DNA of 64,000 nt from Planctomycetota bacterium (GCA_003671025.1 QWPW01000009.1:1-64000); one strand, 5' to 3'. Shown: positions 27,318-35,693, counted from the stretch's first letter. Program-made: numbers and translations. Notes: generated from the sequence alone by a model not told the origin.

Positions 27318-28132
27318 CAGCGAGGTGCTTTCCGCGTTGACCAAAATGCGCGCAACATGCTGGAAAACTCGTCGCCATGCGCCAACGCGAGACTGGCATC
27401 GCGCACCGCATCCATCGCCGATTCGTCGCGCGCAACCGCACTGCCGAGATCATGCGCGCCGCGCGCTTCGATGAAACGAATCCACGCCTTAGTCGCACGC
27501 ATCGCTTGCGGACCGTTGCGCAGCAGTCGTTGCACCAGCGCGTCCACGGCTCCATCAAGCGCATCGTTGTTCGCGGCGAGATGCGTCGCCAACCCGCGCT
27601 CATGCGCGACGACTCCGCTGATGATTTCGTTCGACATCATGAACGCGCGCGTCGCTGCGCCCATGCGCGAGAACAGCGACACCGCACTCACCGCCGGCGA
27701 AATGCCGATGCGATGCACGGGGTATCCCAACTGCGCGTCCGCGGCGACGACGACGAAATCGCATCCCGTAATTAACGCGCATCCGCCCGCAAGAGCCGAG
27801 CCCTGAACTCGTGCGACGACGGGCGCGTCGATCGCTCGCAGCGCGCGCACGCAGGCACTCAAACCATCGAGCAGCACCGCGACACGCGAGGGATCCTCCG
27901 CACACAGCGCGAGGTCGAATCCTGCACAAAACGCGCTGCCCACGCCCGAAAGCACCACAACGTCCACAGTGCCATCGCGCGCGAGACTCGCCGCCTGCGC
28001 GATGGCGCGCTGCAGTGAAGCGATCGCTTGGGCATCGAGCGCGTTGCGCCGCGCGGGATCGCGCAGGGAAACGTGCGCGATGCGATGCTCGTGCATGCAC
28101 TGCGGTTCAATTGACTCCGACGCGTTTGACAT
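27317..28132 (-). CDS. Crotonase-fold protein lacking both catalytic glutamates
   Basis: A 271-residue crotonase homolog: RRNALDAQAIASL, GSAFCAGFDLAL, GSALAGGCALITGCDFV, GYPVHRIGISPAVSAVSLF. The positions that carry the catalytic Glu in hydratases are Ala (GGCAL) and Val (YPVH). Ordinary hydration is therefore unlikely; isomerase, decarboxylase or structural roles remain possible. Start ATG 28132 (MSNASESIEP) precedes the domain. It is coupled to the downstream ribbon protein. Confidence 0.75.
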   Translation of the reverse strand: MSNASESIEPQCMHEHRIAHVSLRDPARRNALDAQAIASLQRAIAQAASLARDGTVDVVVLSGVGSAFCAGFDLALCAEDPSRVAVLLDGLSACVRALRAIDAPVVARVQGSALAGGCALITGCDFVVVAADAQLGYPVHRIGISPAVSAVSLFSRMGAATRAFMMSNEIISGVVAHERGLATHLAANNDALDGAVDALVQRLLRNGPQAMRATKAWIRFIEARGAHDLGSAVARDESAMDAVRDASLALAHGDEFSSMLRAFWSTRKAPR

Positions 28133-28239
28133 GGCGCAAGTGTGCGGGGAAAGGCAGTTGAATGCCAACTCGATGCTCGCAGCGCGGGAGGGTGATGAGC
28201 GTCTCTTAATCAATCACAAACTTCGCGTCTTACGTGAAC

Positions 28240-28472
28240 CGTCGCGCGTGTGTCGCGTAAAGACCAATGTCGGAGAGAACACCGTCAACAAGACGCTTCT
28301 AGAGAATCAGGCAACAACGCGGCCACCACCACGGAAGCCTGGCGGACTGGAGCTTCGTGCGCGACAGCGCACACCTCATGACGACTGTCTGTGGCACGAG
28401 CCGTCTGTGCTGCAGCAGGAGGCTGGCTCCCGCGCGCTCCTCAGCGCGATTCCGCCGGGCTCCCTTTTTTTT
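28240..28472 (+). ncRNA. Candidate structured RNA ending at a U8 terminator
   Basis: No coding frame is convincing here. It contains a perfect hairpin GTGCGC-GACA-GCGCAC (28357-28372) and CAGGC/GCCTG segments (28307-28341) that can pair. A terminal stem CGCGC-TCCTCA-GCGCG (28433-28448) is flanked by CCCG/CGGG and followed by eight T (28465-28472). There is no plus-strand gene upstream that would need this terminator. The boundaries and 5' end are guesses. It does not match SRP RNA, tmRNA or RNase P motifs that I know. Confidence 0.35.
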
Positions 28473-28590
28473 GAGGGCGCAATGCGCGTCGATTGAATGA
28501 CGGAAACGTGCGAACGACGTGCGAATGACGTGCGAACAGCACACCTACAGCGCATTCATCTCCCACAACTTCAAGAATGTGCATTCGATT

Positions 28591-28627
28591 GACCGACGGC
28601 GCGGAAACCGTCGGTCGATCTTTTTTT
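28591..28627 (+). terminator. Strong Rho-independent terminator without an obvious upstream gene
   Basis: GACCGACGG, 8-nt loop, CCGTCGGTC, GATC, seven T. It terminates plus-strand transcription, yet the nearest plus-strand gene ends at 26565. This supports an unannotated small transcript between 28.2 and 28.6 kb. Three copies of ACGTGCGAA lie just upstream (28507-28540). Confidence 0.75.
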
Positions 28628-28648
28628 GTGCCTCGAGGTCGGCGCCCT

Positions 28649-28692
28649 GATCGAGCTTGATCAGACGTGATCAAACCTGATCAAACCTGATC
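28649..28692. repeat. Five GATC sites at exact 10-bp spacing (array 1)
   Basis: GATC starts at 28649, 28659, 28669, 28679 and 28689, mostly inside TGATCAAACC units. It lies between the terminator and the 3' end of the NrtR-like gene. A matching array is at 38820-38863. Confidence 0.8.
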
Positions 28693-28702
28693 AATTTTTG
28701 CA

Positions 28703-29638
28703 TCAGCCTTCGAGGGAAGCGAAGCGATTCCACGCGGGGCGATCAAACGTGAAGAGTTGTCCCGCGCGATGGGGAACGTCGCGCTCAAAGATGGGCAACG
28801 CGCGGATTGGACCCTTCGCGATGATCTCCTGGAACTGGCGACGAAAGTTGCCGCGATCCAAAGGCGCACCCAACAGTCGCTCGTACAACGCGCGCAGCGA
28901 TGAGAGCGGAAAGGGATCAGGAAGCAACGCGACAAAAATCGGGATGTCGATGCCGCTGCTGTTGGCTTCGACTTTGCTCGCACTCGGCGCAGCAGCGGCT
29001 GCGGGAACTTCGTTTCGCGCGCCATTGGCCGCGTCGATGGTGGCAAGCCCAGCCTCGAGCGGACTGCGCGCCGCGAAGCCGTCAGTCTTGCGAAAGAGCA
29101 CGTGCCGCGGCAGCAATCGTCGCGTGAGAGCGTCGGCGAGTGTTGCGTCAAGAAACGCTTCGAACGCGCAGGCCAGCAGTGAACGCGTGCCGTCATCGAG
29201 CTCAGGCAGCGCGGAAAGCGGCACGAAATGCTCGTTTGCTTCGAGTGACTCAATGGCGCCGTGCACTGCGACGACCGGACGCGCAATCGCCCACGACACG
29301 ATGCACATACGCGCGCGTGCGGGCGCATCCTTGTTCACGCTCAAGATCACGCGCACGCCTGCGCGGCTCATGCGCATCACATCGCGCAGCGAGACCGCGG
29401 AGTTGGCCGCGTCTCGCGCGGCAGCGTCGAGTCCCGCATCACCGGCTTCAGCGTTGGGCGCGCGCTGAGGAATGGCGCGCACACCATGACCGTCACGCGG
29501 AAGCCCCACACACAACTCATCGCGCACCACACGAAATACCACCGTGGAACATGCAACATCAAACGCTGCAGACACAGAATCGTCCCGTTGCAAAGGGAGG
29601 GTGCGGGACAAAGACGAAGGGACGGACCCGAGTGACAT
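28703..29638 (-). CDS. NrtR-like protein: degenerate NUDIX plus winged helix
   Basis: A 311-residue protein. The C-terminal ~80 residues (FPLSSLRALYERLLGAPL, then DRGNFRRQFQEI, ending GQLFTFDRPAW) match the winged-helix domain of NrtR-type regulators, which sense ADP-ribose-like ligands and control NAD metabolism. The N-terminal FDVACSTVVFRVVRDELCVGL resembles a NUDIX beta-strand start, but no GX5EX7REUXEEXGU box is visible, so catalysis is not expected. The middle is Ala-rich with an unusual insertion. ATG 29638 is divergent from the histidine phosphatase gene, a plausible target. Confidence 0.55.
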   Translation of the reverse strand: MSLGSVPSSLSRTLPLQRDDSVSAAFDVACSTVVFRVVRDELCVGLPRDGHGVRAIPQRAPNAEAGDAGLDAAARDAANSAVSLRDVMRMSRAGVRVILSVNKDAPARARMCIVSWAIARPVVAVHGAIESLEANEHFVPLSALPELDDGTRSLLACAFEAFLDATLADALTRRLLPRHVLFRKTDGFAARSPLEAGLATIDAANGARNEVPAAAAAPSASKVEANSSGIDIPIFVALLPDPFPLSSLRALYERLLGAPLDRGNFRRQFQEIIAKGPIRALPIFERDVPHRAGQLFTFDRPAWNRFASLEG

Positions 29639-29695
29639 GGTTCGATGATAGGGCGAAGCAGCACCTGTTGCGGGTATGCTCGGGTTGGAGAACAC

Positions 29696-30280
29696 ATGCC
29701 CGAGTCCGCACATTTGCAGCGCATTTTCCTTGTTCGTCACGGCGAAACCGAGTGGAGTCTTAACGGACGCCACACGTCAATTACAGACATCCCGCTCACC
29801 GCGGAAGGCGAACGACGCGCCGCATTGCTTGCGTTCACCTTCGCCAAGCAACCGTTCGCATTAGTGTTGACCAGCCCGCGACAGCGCGCGTTGCGCACGT
29901 GCGAACTCACGGGTCTCCTCGACAACGCGCAGCGCACCGAAGATCTCGCAGAGTGGAACTATGGCGACTACGAAGGTCTGACCACGATTGAGATTCGCGC
30001 GACTGTTCCCGACTGGACGATTTTTCACGACGGCGTGCCCGGTGGTGAAACCGCTGAGGATGTAGGAGCGCGCGTGCGTCGCGTGGTCGATCGCTGCATT
30101 GCGGCGAAAGGCGACTGCATCATCTTTGCGCACGGGCATGTGCTGCGGGTCCTCACCGCGGTTTGGCTGCGCTTCGCCGCGGAAGATGGCGAGCGGTTTC
30201 TTCTCGAGACTGGCACCGTTTCCATCCTCGGCTTTGAGCGCGACACTCGTGTAATCCGTATGTGGAACGCTCGCCCGTAA
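29696..30280 (+). CDS. Histidine phosphatase (phosphoglycerate mutase-like)
   Basis: A 194-residue branch-1 histidine phosphatase: FLVRHGETEWSLNGRHTSITDIPLT with the phosphorylated His, SPRQRALRTCEL, AEWNYGDYEGLT with the acid Glu, and FAHGHVLRVL with the second His. Substrates in this family range from sugar phosphates to alpha-ribazole phosphate and phosphoserine; the motif set does not decide. ATG 29696 was chosen because the domain starts 10 residues later. Divergent from the NrtR-like gene by 57 bp. Confidence 0.9.
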   Translation: MPESAHLQRIFLVRHGETEWSLNGRHTSITDIPLTAEGERRAALLAFTFAKQPFALVLTSPRQRALRTCELTGLLDNAQRTEDLAEWNYGDYEGLTTIEIRATVPDWTIFHDGVPGGETAEDVGARVRRVVDRCIAAKGDCIIFAHGHVLRVLTAVWLRFAAEDGERFLLETGTVSILGFERDTRVIRMWNARP

Positions 30281-30305
30281 CCGCTTCGCGCTCGCAGCAA
30301 GGCGG

Positions 30306-30350
30306 CGCGGGGGGGAGTGGTTTTCGGACGGCTGGAATTCACCCCCCGCG
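30306..30350 (+). other. G/C-run hairpin after the histidine phosphatase gene
   Basis: CGCGGGGGG pairs with CCCCCCGCG across about 27 nt, 25 bp after the stop. No U-tract, so probably a 3'-end structure rather than an intrinsic terminator. Confidence 0.4.
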
Positions 30351-30530
30351 AGCGACCCCGCGTGAGGCGCTCTCAGGGCGGTCGCGCCTCGATCAGCGAT
30401 GGTGGCGGTAAACACGATCTCACCGTTTTGCCGCAAAGATAAGCGGGTTTCCGTGCGTTTTCACGCAGGGGCGTAATCGTATGACAACAATGCGAGGCTC
30501 CGAAAATCCGCCGATCTGAGGGAAGGTCCC

Positions 30531-31163
30531 ATGCTGCTCCGTGACTACACGCTCGCTCACTCTCGCACCAAAGTCCGTGGCATTTTTTGTCTCGAGACCG
30601 ACTGGTCGGAGGTTCGCACTTCGCCTTCCGTTGAGCCGATGCTTGAGTTGCTCAAGCGTTCGCCACTCACGATCCCGTTTGTGCATCGCAACGTCGTCAC
30701 CACCGACACGCTCGCGTACTACATCGGGAAGTGGGCGCAGAAGCGTCACGACGATTACCCGATTCTCTATCTCGCATTTCACGGCATTCAGGGCGAAGTG
30801 CAGTTTGGAGATTTGCGTCGCCGCACCGCCCGCGTGACGCTCGATCAACTCGAAGAATCGCTGCGTGGGAAATGTGCTGGCCGCGTGATCCACTTCGGTT
30901 CGTGCGGAACACTGGGCGTCAGCTTGCGTCGCATGCGTCGATTCGTCGAGGAAACTGGCGCGCTCGCGGTGAGCGGTTACGAGAAGGACATTGATTGGGT
31001 GCGCTCTGCGGCGCTTGATTTCTCGTACTTCGCGAGCATTCAGCAGAACACGATGACCGTGCCTGGTCTGCGCGCAGTCCGTCGGCGTGTGCTGTTGCGC
31101 CACGGTCGCGAAGTGCGATCGCTTGCGTTTCGCTTCGCGTTGCGCGAAGCGCGTCCGCGCTAA
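30531..31163 (+). CDS. DUF6642-like protein with caspase-type His/Cys pair
   Basis: A 210-residue soluble protein. The pattern ILYLAFHGIQG (His84) followed by GRVIHFGSCGTLGV (Cys125) after a hydrophobic strand is the His-Gly / Ser-Cys arrangement of caspase-like and CHAT peptidases. LDQLEESLRGKCAGRV and ALAVSGYEKDIDWVRSAALDF also match my memory of DUF6642. Peptidase activity is an inference from that fold signature. The start follows GGGAAGGTCCC. The last 40 residues are Arg-rich. It stands alone, convergent with the helicase. Confidence 0.6.
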   Translation: MLLRDYTLAHSRTKVRGIFCLETDWSEVRTSPSVEPMLELLKRSPLTIPFVHRNVVTTDTLAYYIGKWAQKRHDDYPILYLAFHGIQGEVQFGDLRRRTARVTLDQLEESLRGKCAGRVIHFGSCGTLGVSLRRMRRFVEETGALAVSGYEKDIDWVRSAALDFSYFASIQQNTMTVPGLRAVRRRVLLRHGREVRSLAFRFALREARPR

Positions 31164-31193
31164 AACCTCTTCGCTTCGAGTGCGACGCGTCGA

Positions 31194-32657
31194 TTACTTC
31201 GCGCGTCGCACGCCGCCGCCGGGCTTCTCGCCTTTGGTGATCGGCGTGTTGGAACGCGTGCCGCGCAGTTGCGTCGAGTCGTGTCGAGGCGCCTTCAACT
31301 TGCGCAGACGAGATGCTTCCTTGAGTCGCTTGGCCGCGGCCTTCTCGGCGCGCTCTTTGGCCTCGATGGTGGCGATGACTTTGGACTCTTCGTACTTCCT
31401 GTTGTCGTGGCGCTTGCGATCGGTATCGCGCATAAAGCCGGACACATCTTCCGGCACTTTCACTGAGTCCCAATCGGGCTGCGCGAGCGAGACGACGTTT
31501 TCCCAACGATGGCGTTCTTCAGGCGAAACAAAGGTGATACTCGCACCATCGCCGCCACCGTGACCTGCGCGACCAACGCGATGGATCCACTCTTCGGGTG
31601 AGACGGGCACGTCGTAATTGACGACCAAGCGAATCCCCGGCACATGCAATCCGCGCGCGGCAACATCGGTGGCCACCAACACACGACAGCGTCCGTGGGA
31701 AAAACTTTCCAAGGCCTTGTCGCGTTGCAATTGCGAGCGATCACCGTGAACCACGACGGTCGACACTTCATGTTTGCGCAGCGCGCCCGCAACCCATCCC
31801 GTGCGTCGACGACTGGCGCAATACACCACGATGCCGCGGCTCAAGTCTTCGCGCGCCAACAACGAAAGCAACGCAGGCGTCTTGAGCTCTTCATCCACAA
31901 GCATGCGTTGATGGGTGAGATGCGCCGCCGCAGTGTTGCGCACTCCGACTTCGAGTTTGCGCGGCTTGTTCAGAAGCTTGTGCACAAGATCTTCGACTTG
32001 CTTAGGCAATGTCGCGGAAAGCAGCCATTTCGCGCGGCCTTCGGGCGCTCGCGAGAGAACCCATTCGACTTGCGGCAAGAAGCCCATGTCGAGCATGCGG
32101 TCCGCTTCATCGCACACGACGTAGAGCAAATGCGCGAGCGTCATCGCGTCGAGATCAACCAATTCGCGCGCGCGTCCTGGAGTCGCCACCACAATGTCAA
32201 CGCCCTTCTTGAGCGCATCGACTTGGGGCGCCAACGCGACCTTTCCATACGCGGCCAACACGCGCAGCAGCGAGCCGCGCGTGAGCAAGCGAATCTCTTC
32301 GGCGACTTGTTGTGCGAGTTCGCGCGTGGGAACCAACACCAACGCGCGCAGGCGATTGCGGGCATCGCGCCGTCTTCCACCAGTCTCGACAGGCTTGTGT
32401 CGCAGCAGTAATTCTGCGAGCGGAATGCCATACGCGAGTGTCTTGCCCGTGCCTGTTGGCGCGAGGCCGATCAAGTCACGGCTGCGAAAGTGATCGCCCG
32501 ATTCGTTGGGCATCAGCGCGGCAGGGATGAATTCAGCTTGAATCGGCGTCGGCGCCGTGAAGCTCATCTCCTTGATGCCGCGGAGGACGAGTCGATGGAG
32601 CGTGTCGGGAAACGCGGCGCCTGCCGCAGATGGATTGCCTTCAGTTGGTGCGGTCAC
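31194..32657 (-). CDS. DEAD-box RNA helicase
   Basis: ATP-dependent RNA unwinding enzyme of about 487 residues. All motifs are present: FTAPTPIQ (Q), APTGTGKT (I), PTRELA (Ia), CDEADRMLDMG (II, DEAD), SATLP (III), ATDVAARGLHVPG (V) and HRVGRAGHGG (VI). A basic, Lys/Arg-rich tail of ~80 residues follows, as in RhlE/CsdA-type helicases, and probably binds RNA. The start is uncertain: a GTG at 32657 (VTAPTEG) or a TTG at 32675. It is divergent from and nearly overlaps the next gene. Confidence 0.92.
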   Translation of the reverse strand: MTAPTEGNPSAAGAAFPDTLHRLVLRGIKEMSFTAPTPIQAEFIPAALMPNESGDHFRSRDLIGLAPTGTGKTLAYGIPLAELLLRHKPVETGGRRRDARNRLRALVLVPTRELAQQVAEEIRLLTRGSLLRVLAAYGKVALAPQVDALKKGVDIVVATPGRARELVDLDAMTLAHLLYVVCDEADRMLDMGFLPQVEWVLSRAPEGRAKWLLSATLPKQVEDLVHKLLNKPRKLEVGVRNTAAAHLTHQRMLVDEELKTPALLSLLAREDLSRGIVVYCASRRRTGWVAGALRKHEVSTVVVHGDRSQLQRDKALESFSHGRCRVLVATDVAARGLHVPGIRLVVNYDVPVSPEEWIHRVGRAGHGGGDGASITFVSPEERHRWENVVSLAQPDWDSVKVPEDVSGFMRDTDRKRHDNRKYEESKVIATIEAKERAEKAAAKRLKEASRLRKLKAPRHDSTQLRGTRSNTPITKGEKPGGGVRRAK

Positions 32658-32674
32658 TCGGCGAGTATCGCACA

Positions 32675-33304
32675 ATGCGTGCCATGTCGATTCCGCGCGT
32701 TCGCTTGGACTGGTCTCTTCGAGTCACTCGTCTCATCATCGCGTGCGTGGCGGCTTCGCTGGTCACGACGGGGCTGACCGTGATTCCACCGTGGTGGCAT
32801 GAACGGGGAAGTGGCGCGCAGATCACGCAAATCTTCCGTGGTCATCATGGATGGTGGAGCGCGCGCGACGAAGTTTTTGCGATGCGTTGGTCGAATCTGC
32901 AGTTGATGCAAGAGACGCTCGGAAGCCCGATCGATGCGGGAGAACTTCCCGCGTGGGCGGAGCCGCCGCCGCCGCCGTATCCGCAATCAGACTTCTATCG
33001 CGTGGCCACACTCGCGGTCGGATGGCCCTTTCCCACGCGCACCTTTCGTTGGGTCGCGCCGAGCCACGAGCACAACTTTCCTATCGCGGCGGAGCTAGAC
33101 GACGCAGACACAAGCATCGTGTACGCCGCCGAAGATGCGCGCACACATGTGCGTGCGGGCGGACCAACGCAGAGCGCGTGGTTGTGGAGCGGCATCGGCT
33201 TTGATGTGGCGTTTTTCACCGGCCTCATCGTGGGGCCGGGAGCACTGTTGGTGCGCGGACTGCGTTATTTCATGCGCGGTAAGCGCATCGTCGCTGTCGC
33301 GTGA
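32675..33304 (+). CDS. Two-helix membrane protein of unknown function
   Basis: A 209-residue protein with an N-terminal helix (about 17-38), a Trp-rich outside domain (GHHGWWSARDEVFAMRW, a PPPPPYPQSDFYRVA stretch, VGWPFPTRTFRW) and a C-terminal helix near residues 175-195 before a basic end. The phrase GWPFPTRTFRW recalls a small family of paralogous planctomycete membrane proteins, but I cannot name it. A second ATG at 32684 is possible. Confidence 0.6.
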   Translation: MRAMSIPRVRLDWSLRVTRLIIACVAASLVTTGLTVIPPWWHERGSGAQITQIFRGHHGWWSARDEVFAMRWSNLQLMQETLGSPIDAGELPAWAEPPPPPYPQSDFYRVATLAVGWPFPTRTFRWVAPSHEHNFPIAAELDDADTSIVYAAEDARTHVRAGGPTQSAWLWSGIGFDVAFFTGLIVGPGALLVRGLRYFMRGKRIVAVA

Positions 33305-33310
33305 GTGCGA

Positions 33311-33583
33311 TTACTCCGCAGGCAACAGCGGCAGCACAACAAGCACAAGCAGATAGAGCCCAACGGCGATACCCACGATGACGCCGACGATTTGCGTCGT
33401 CATCCACGCAACATCACGCGGCCATCGAGCAAGGTCATGCGTGCGAATCGATTTGTACGACATCGCTACGCCAAGAGCCATCGGCAACACCAGCAGCCAC
33501 CACCACACTTGCACAAGCGGAGCAGGCTGAAGAAACGGCGTCCACGCAAGGGTTGACATCAAGTGTGCGGCGCTCTGCGTCAT
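33311..33583 (-). CDS. Small two-helix membrane protein
   Basis: A 90-residue protein with helices at about 23-43 and 65-86 and a charged loop YKSIRTHDLARWPRD between them. It starts in the stop codon of the upstream gene (ATGA) behind a good GGGAGG site, so the two are translationally coupled. No family recognised. Confidence 0.65.
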   Translation of the reverse strand: MTQSAAHLMSTLAWTPFLQPAPLVQVWWWLLVLPMALGVAMSYKSIRTHDLARWPRDVAWMTTQIVGVIVGIAVGLYLLVLVVLPLLPAE

Positions 33584-34113
33584 TGCGCGCCTCCCACAGA
33601 AATCGAGTTGGCCGCAGGCTTCGCGCGAGCGTCTTCGCTGCGTCGTCCGCTGCCGATGACTTCATCACTCTTTGGTTCGCGCACCGCGGCGTCAAGTATC
33701 ACGCAAATGTTCATCAGGCCCGCGAGAAACACGAGCAGCGTTCCAAACTCATTCGCGTGCGCGACTCCTTTGAATGTGCTCGCGATCACTTTCGGCGCAC
33801 CAGGAGGCGCGGCCATTTCGATCATGGGCGCGGCCGAACCAGACTTGAGCTGCGAGTCATTCACGAAGCTGGCCACGAAGGCAATCGGTCCACAGCCCGC
33901 TTGGCCGACGAACCAAAGTCGATCTTCGGTGCGGTCCACACAATCCACGCCGCCTACAAGTACGCCGCTCAAGAACAGGAAAAGCACGCCAGTCATGGCG
34001 TAGACGCCGCGGCGAGTGTTGCCCGCCACGATGTGACCAAGGCCAGGAAAAATCCACCCTAAGAGGGCCCCAAGGGGGCGAAAGGCGGTTTCGGTAGAAC
34101 TGGAATCAGGCAA
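33580..34113 (-). CDS. Membrane protein, possibly DUF6677-like
   Basis: A 177-residue protein beginning RPLGALLGWIFPGLGHIVAGNTRRGVYAM, the Pro-Gly-x-Gly-H pattern of small membrane proteins annotated DUF6677 or TM2-like in planctomycetes. It has helices near 14-30, 38-57 and 124-145 and a Gly/Pro-rich loop. The only in-frame start before the motif is a TTG at 34113. It is coupled to the downstream 90-residue membrane protein. Function unknown. Confidence 0.55.
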   Translation of the reverse strand: MPDSSSTETAFRPLGALLGWIFPGLGHIVAGNTRRGVYAMTGVLFLFLSGVLVGGVDCVDRTEDRLWFVGQAGCGPIAFVASFVNDSQLKSGSAAPMIEMAAPPGAPKVIASTFKGVAHANEFGTLLVFLAGLMNICVILDAAVREPKSDEVIGSGRRSEDARAKPAANSISVGGAQ

Positions 34114-34295
34114 CGGTGGTCTCAGGTGCGCGGTGGCGCGTCAGCGGTTTTGGCTTGGTTTTGCCGTGGTTCTTGGTTGGCGCGTTTGGATTGGCTGAAG
34201 TCGCCCATCGTCGCGGCCGATAGGGTCGACAGTGTAGCGCTCGCGGTGTGCCGCGCCTTCGCGTGTGCACGTTGAGCCTCTGCCACGGAGTTGTC

Positions 34296-34760
34296 ATGTC
34301 ACACGATGAGTCCACGAATCCCAGTTCTGAGTTTGACCCACACGCGGCAGAGTTGCACGCGATTGATCCGCGCTCAGACAGCGTGGTTGATCGACGCGTT
34401 GGAATAGATCGACGCCTCGTTGAACCGCTCGAGCCGACAAATCTCGAGCGTCGTCGCGGTCCAGGCCGTCGATTGAGTGACTTCGTACGCGATGCCGAAG
34501 AAGGTGAGATGAACAAGGAGCAGTTCATGTTCTTGATGGCGATTGATGCCTTCAAGCGCGTGAATGGCAAGACGTTCCCTAGCTGGACGGACGTGTTGGA
34601 GATCGTGCGAAAGCTCGGCTATCGCAAGACGATGGCCAGCGAACTGAACCTCGGCGGCCGCGCCGAAGACTGGCACGAGCGCGCGGATGCGCCTTCAAAC
34701 ACCACGCATTCCGATGATGGCACCGCAGTCGAGATCACTCCGCGTCGTCGCGTCGCATGA
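34296..34760 (+). CDS. Conserved soluble protein of unknown function
   Basis: A 154-residue protein. The N-terminal half is charged and includes DRRVGIDRRLVE and ERRRGPGRRLSDF, an Arg-rich pattern seen in several planctomycete regulators. The C-terminal half (about 80-130) is a small helical domain, KEQFMFLMAIDAFKRVNG...WTDVLEIVRKLGYRK, that resembles a winged-helix or HTH unit. ATG 34296 has GGAG six bases upstream. Possible DNA-binding protein, by inference. Confidence 0.55.
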   Translation: MSHDESTNPSSEFDPHAAELHAIDPRSDSVVDRRVGIDRRLVEPLEPTNLERRRGPGRRLSDFVRDAEEGEMNKEQFMFLMAIDAFKRVNGKTFPSWTDVLEIVRKLGYRKTMASELNLGGRAEDWHERADAPSNTTHSDDGTAVEITPRRRVA

Positions 34761-34899
34761 TGTGATGGGCGTTTCACGCAGGCCGCGGGATCGCTGAAGG
34801 CGACACGCCGTTCTCGATTTCACATCGCACCCGAATTGAATCCTCGCTTCGACAGGGCGACCGGAGCCGTGTCGTGCCGCGATGCATCTCCGGATTACC

Positions 34900-35583
34900 T
34901 CAGCCGAGGATGTCTTCCATGGTGTAGAGCCCGGCAGGTTTTCCTGCGAGCCACTTGGCCCCACGAAGCGCTCCCGCGGCGAATAGGTCACGGGTCACCG
35001 CTTGATGCATGATGTGGATTCTTTCCGAAGGACCCGCGAAACGAATCTCATGTTCGCCGATGGTGTCGCCGGCGCGAATCGCATGAATTTGCCTGTTTTC
35101 CAGCGACATTCCGCCATCGACCAGTGCGCGTGCCAACGCAAGCGCGGTGCCTGATGGCGCATCTTTCTTGCGATCGTGATGACTCTCGATGATGTCGACT
35201 GACCAACCCGAAGGGCCAAGCAGTTCCGCGGCAAGGCGCGCCAAACGCTTCGTGACCGCAACTCCGAGCGAAGTATTCGGCGCGATGAGGACGGCAGAAA
35301 TTTTTGCGAGCTCGCGCAGCGCGCCATCGACCTCGCGTGAGAGCCCGGTGGTACCCACGAGCAGCGCCGCACCAGTGGCCCGCGCGATGGAGATCGCGTT
35401 GCGTGTTCCTTCCTCACTCGAGAAGTCGATGATCACATCAATCGTGCTGATTCGCGCCGATTCACTGCTGTTTTTAGCAGTGATGCGCGCGGCAACATGC
35501 ACCGCATCATCATCAATGGCCAACGCATCAATGCGTTGACCCATGCGTCCATCGGCTCCAACAAGTGCAAGGCGTGTGGTCAT
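34900..35583 (-). CDS. dapB: 4-hydroxy-tetrahydrodipicolinate reductase
   Basis: NAD(P)H-dependent step in diaminopimelate and lysine synthesis, so it also feeds peptidoglycan. The 227 residues show VGADGRMGQRI, DVIIDFSS, GTTGLS, APNTSLGV and ESHHDRKKDAPSGTALALA, which carries the catalytic His and Lys. AGDTIGEHEIRFAGP follows. It is slightly shorter than most DapB (~265). Start ATG 35583. It stands alone; dapA is not nearby. Confidence 0.95.
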   Translation of the reverse strand: MTTRLALVGADGRMGQRIDALAIDDDAVHVAARITAKNSSESARISTIDVIIDFSSEEGTRNAISIARATGAALLVGTTGLSREVDGALRELAKISAVLIAPNTSLGVAVTKRLARLAAELLGPSGWSVDIIESHHDRKKDAPSGTALALARALVDGGMSLENRQIHAIRAGDTIGEHEIRFAGPSERIHIMHQAVTRDLFAAGALRGAKWLAGKPAGLYTMEDILG

Positions 35584-35663
35584 CGAATCAGATTCTGTAT
35601 CAAGGGATCAACCATCGCGTAGAGCACTTCATGCGTTTCATGTTGTAATTTTTGTCAAGTGCC

Positions 35664-35693
35664 TTTCGCACGCTGTCCGATGTGTGTATAACT
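35664..35693 (+). promoter_or_regulatory. Possible promoter of the Lys/Ala peptide gene
   Basis: A TATAACT box at 35687-35693 with a weak TTTCGC 17 bp upstream, 80 bp before the start of the small basic gene. It is a rare A/T-rich spot in GC-rich DNA. Suggestive only. Confidence 0.35.

Noticed and set aside
28240-28472. SRP RNA, tmRNA, RNase P or cobalamin riboswitch
   Set aside because: I looked for their core motifs and did not find them; only general hairpins are visible.
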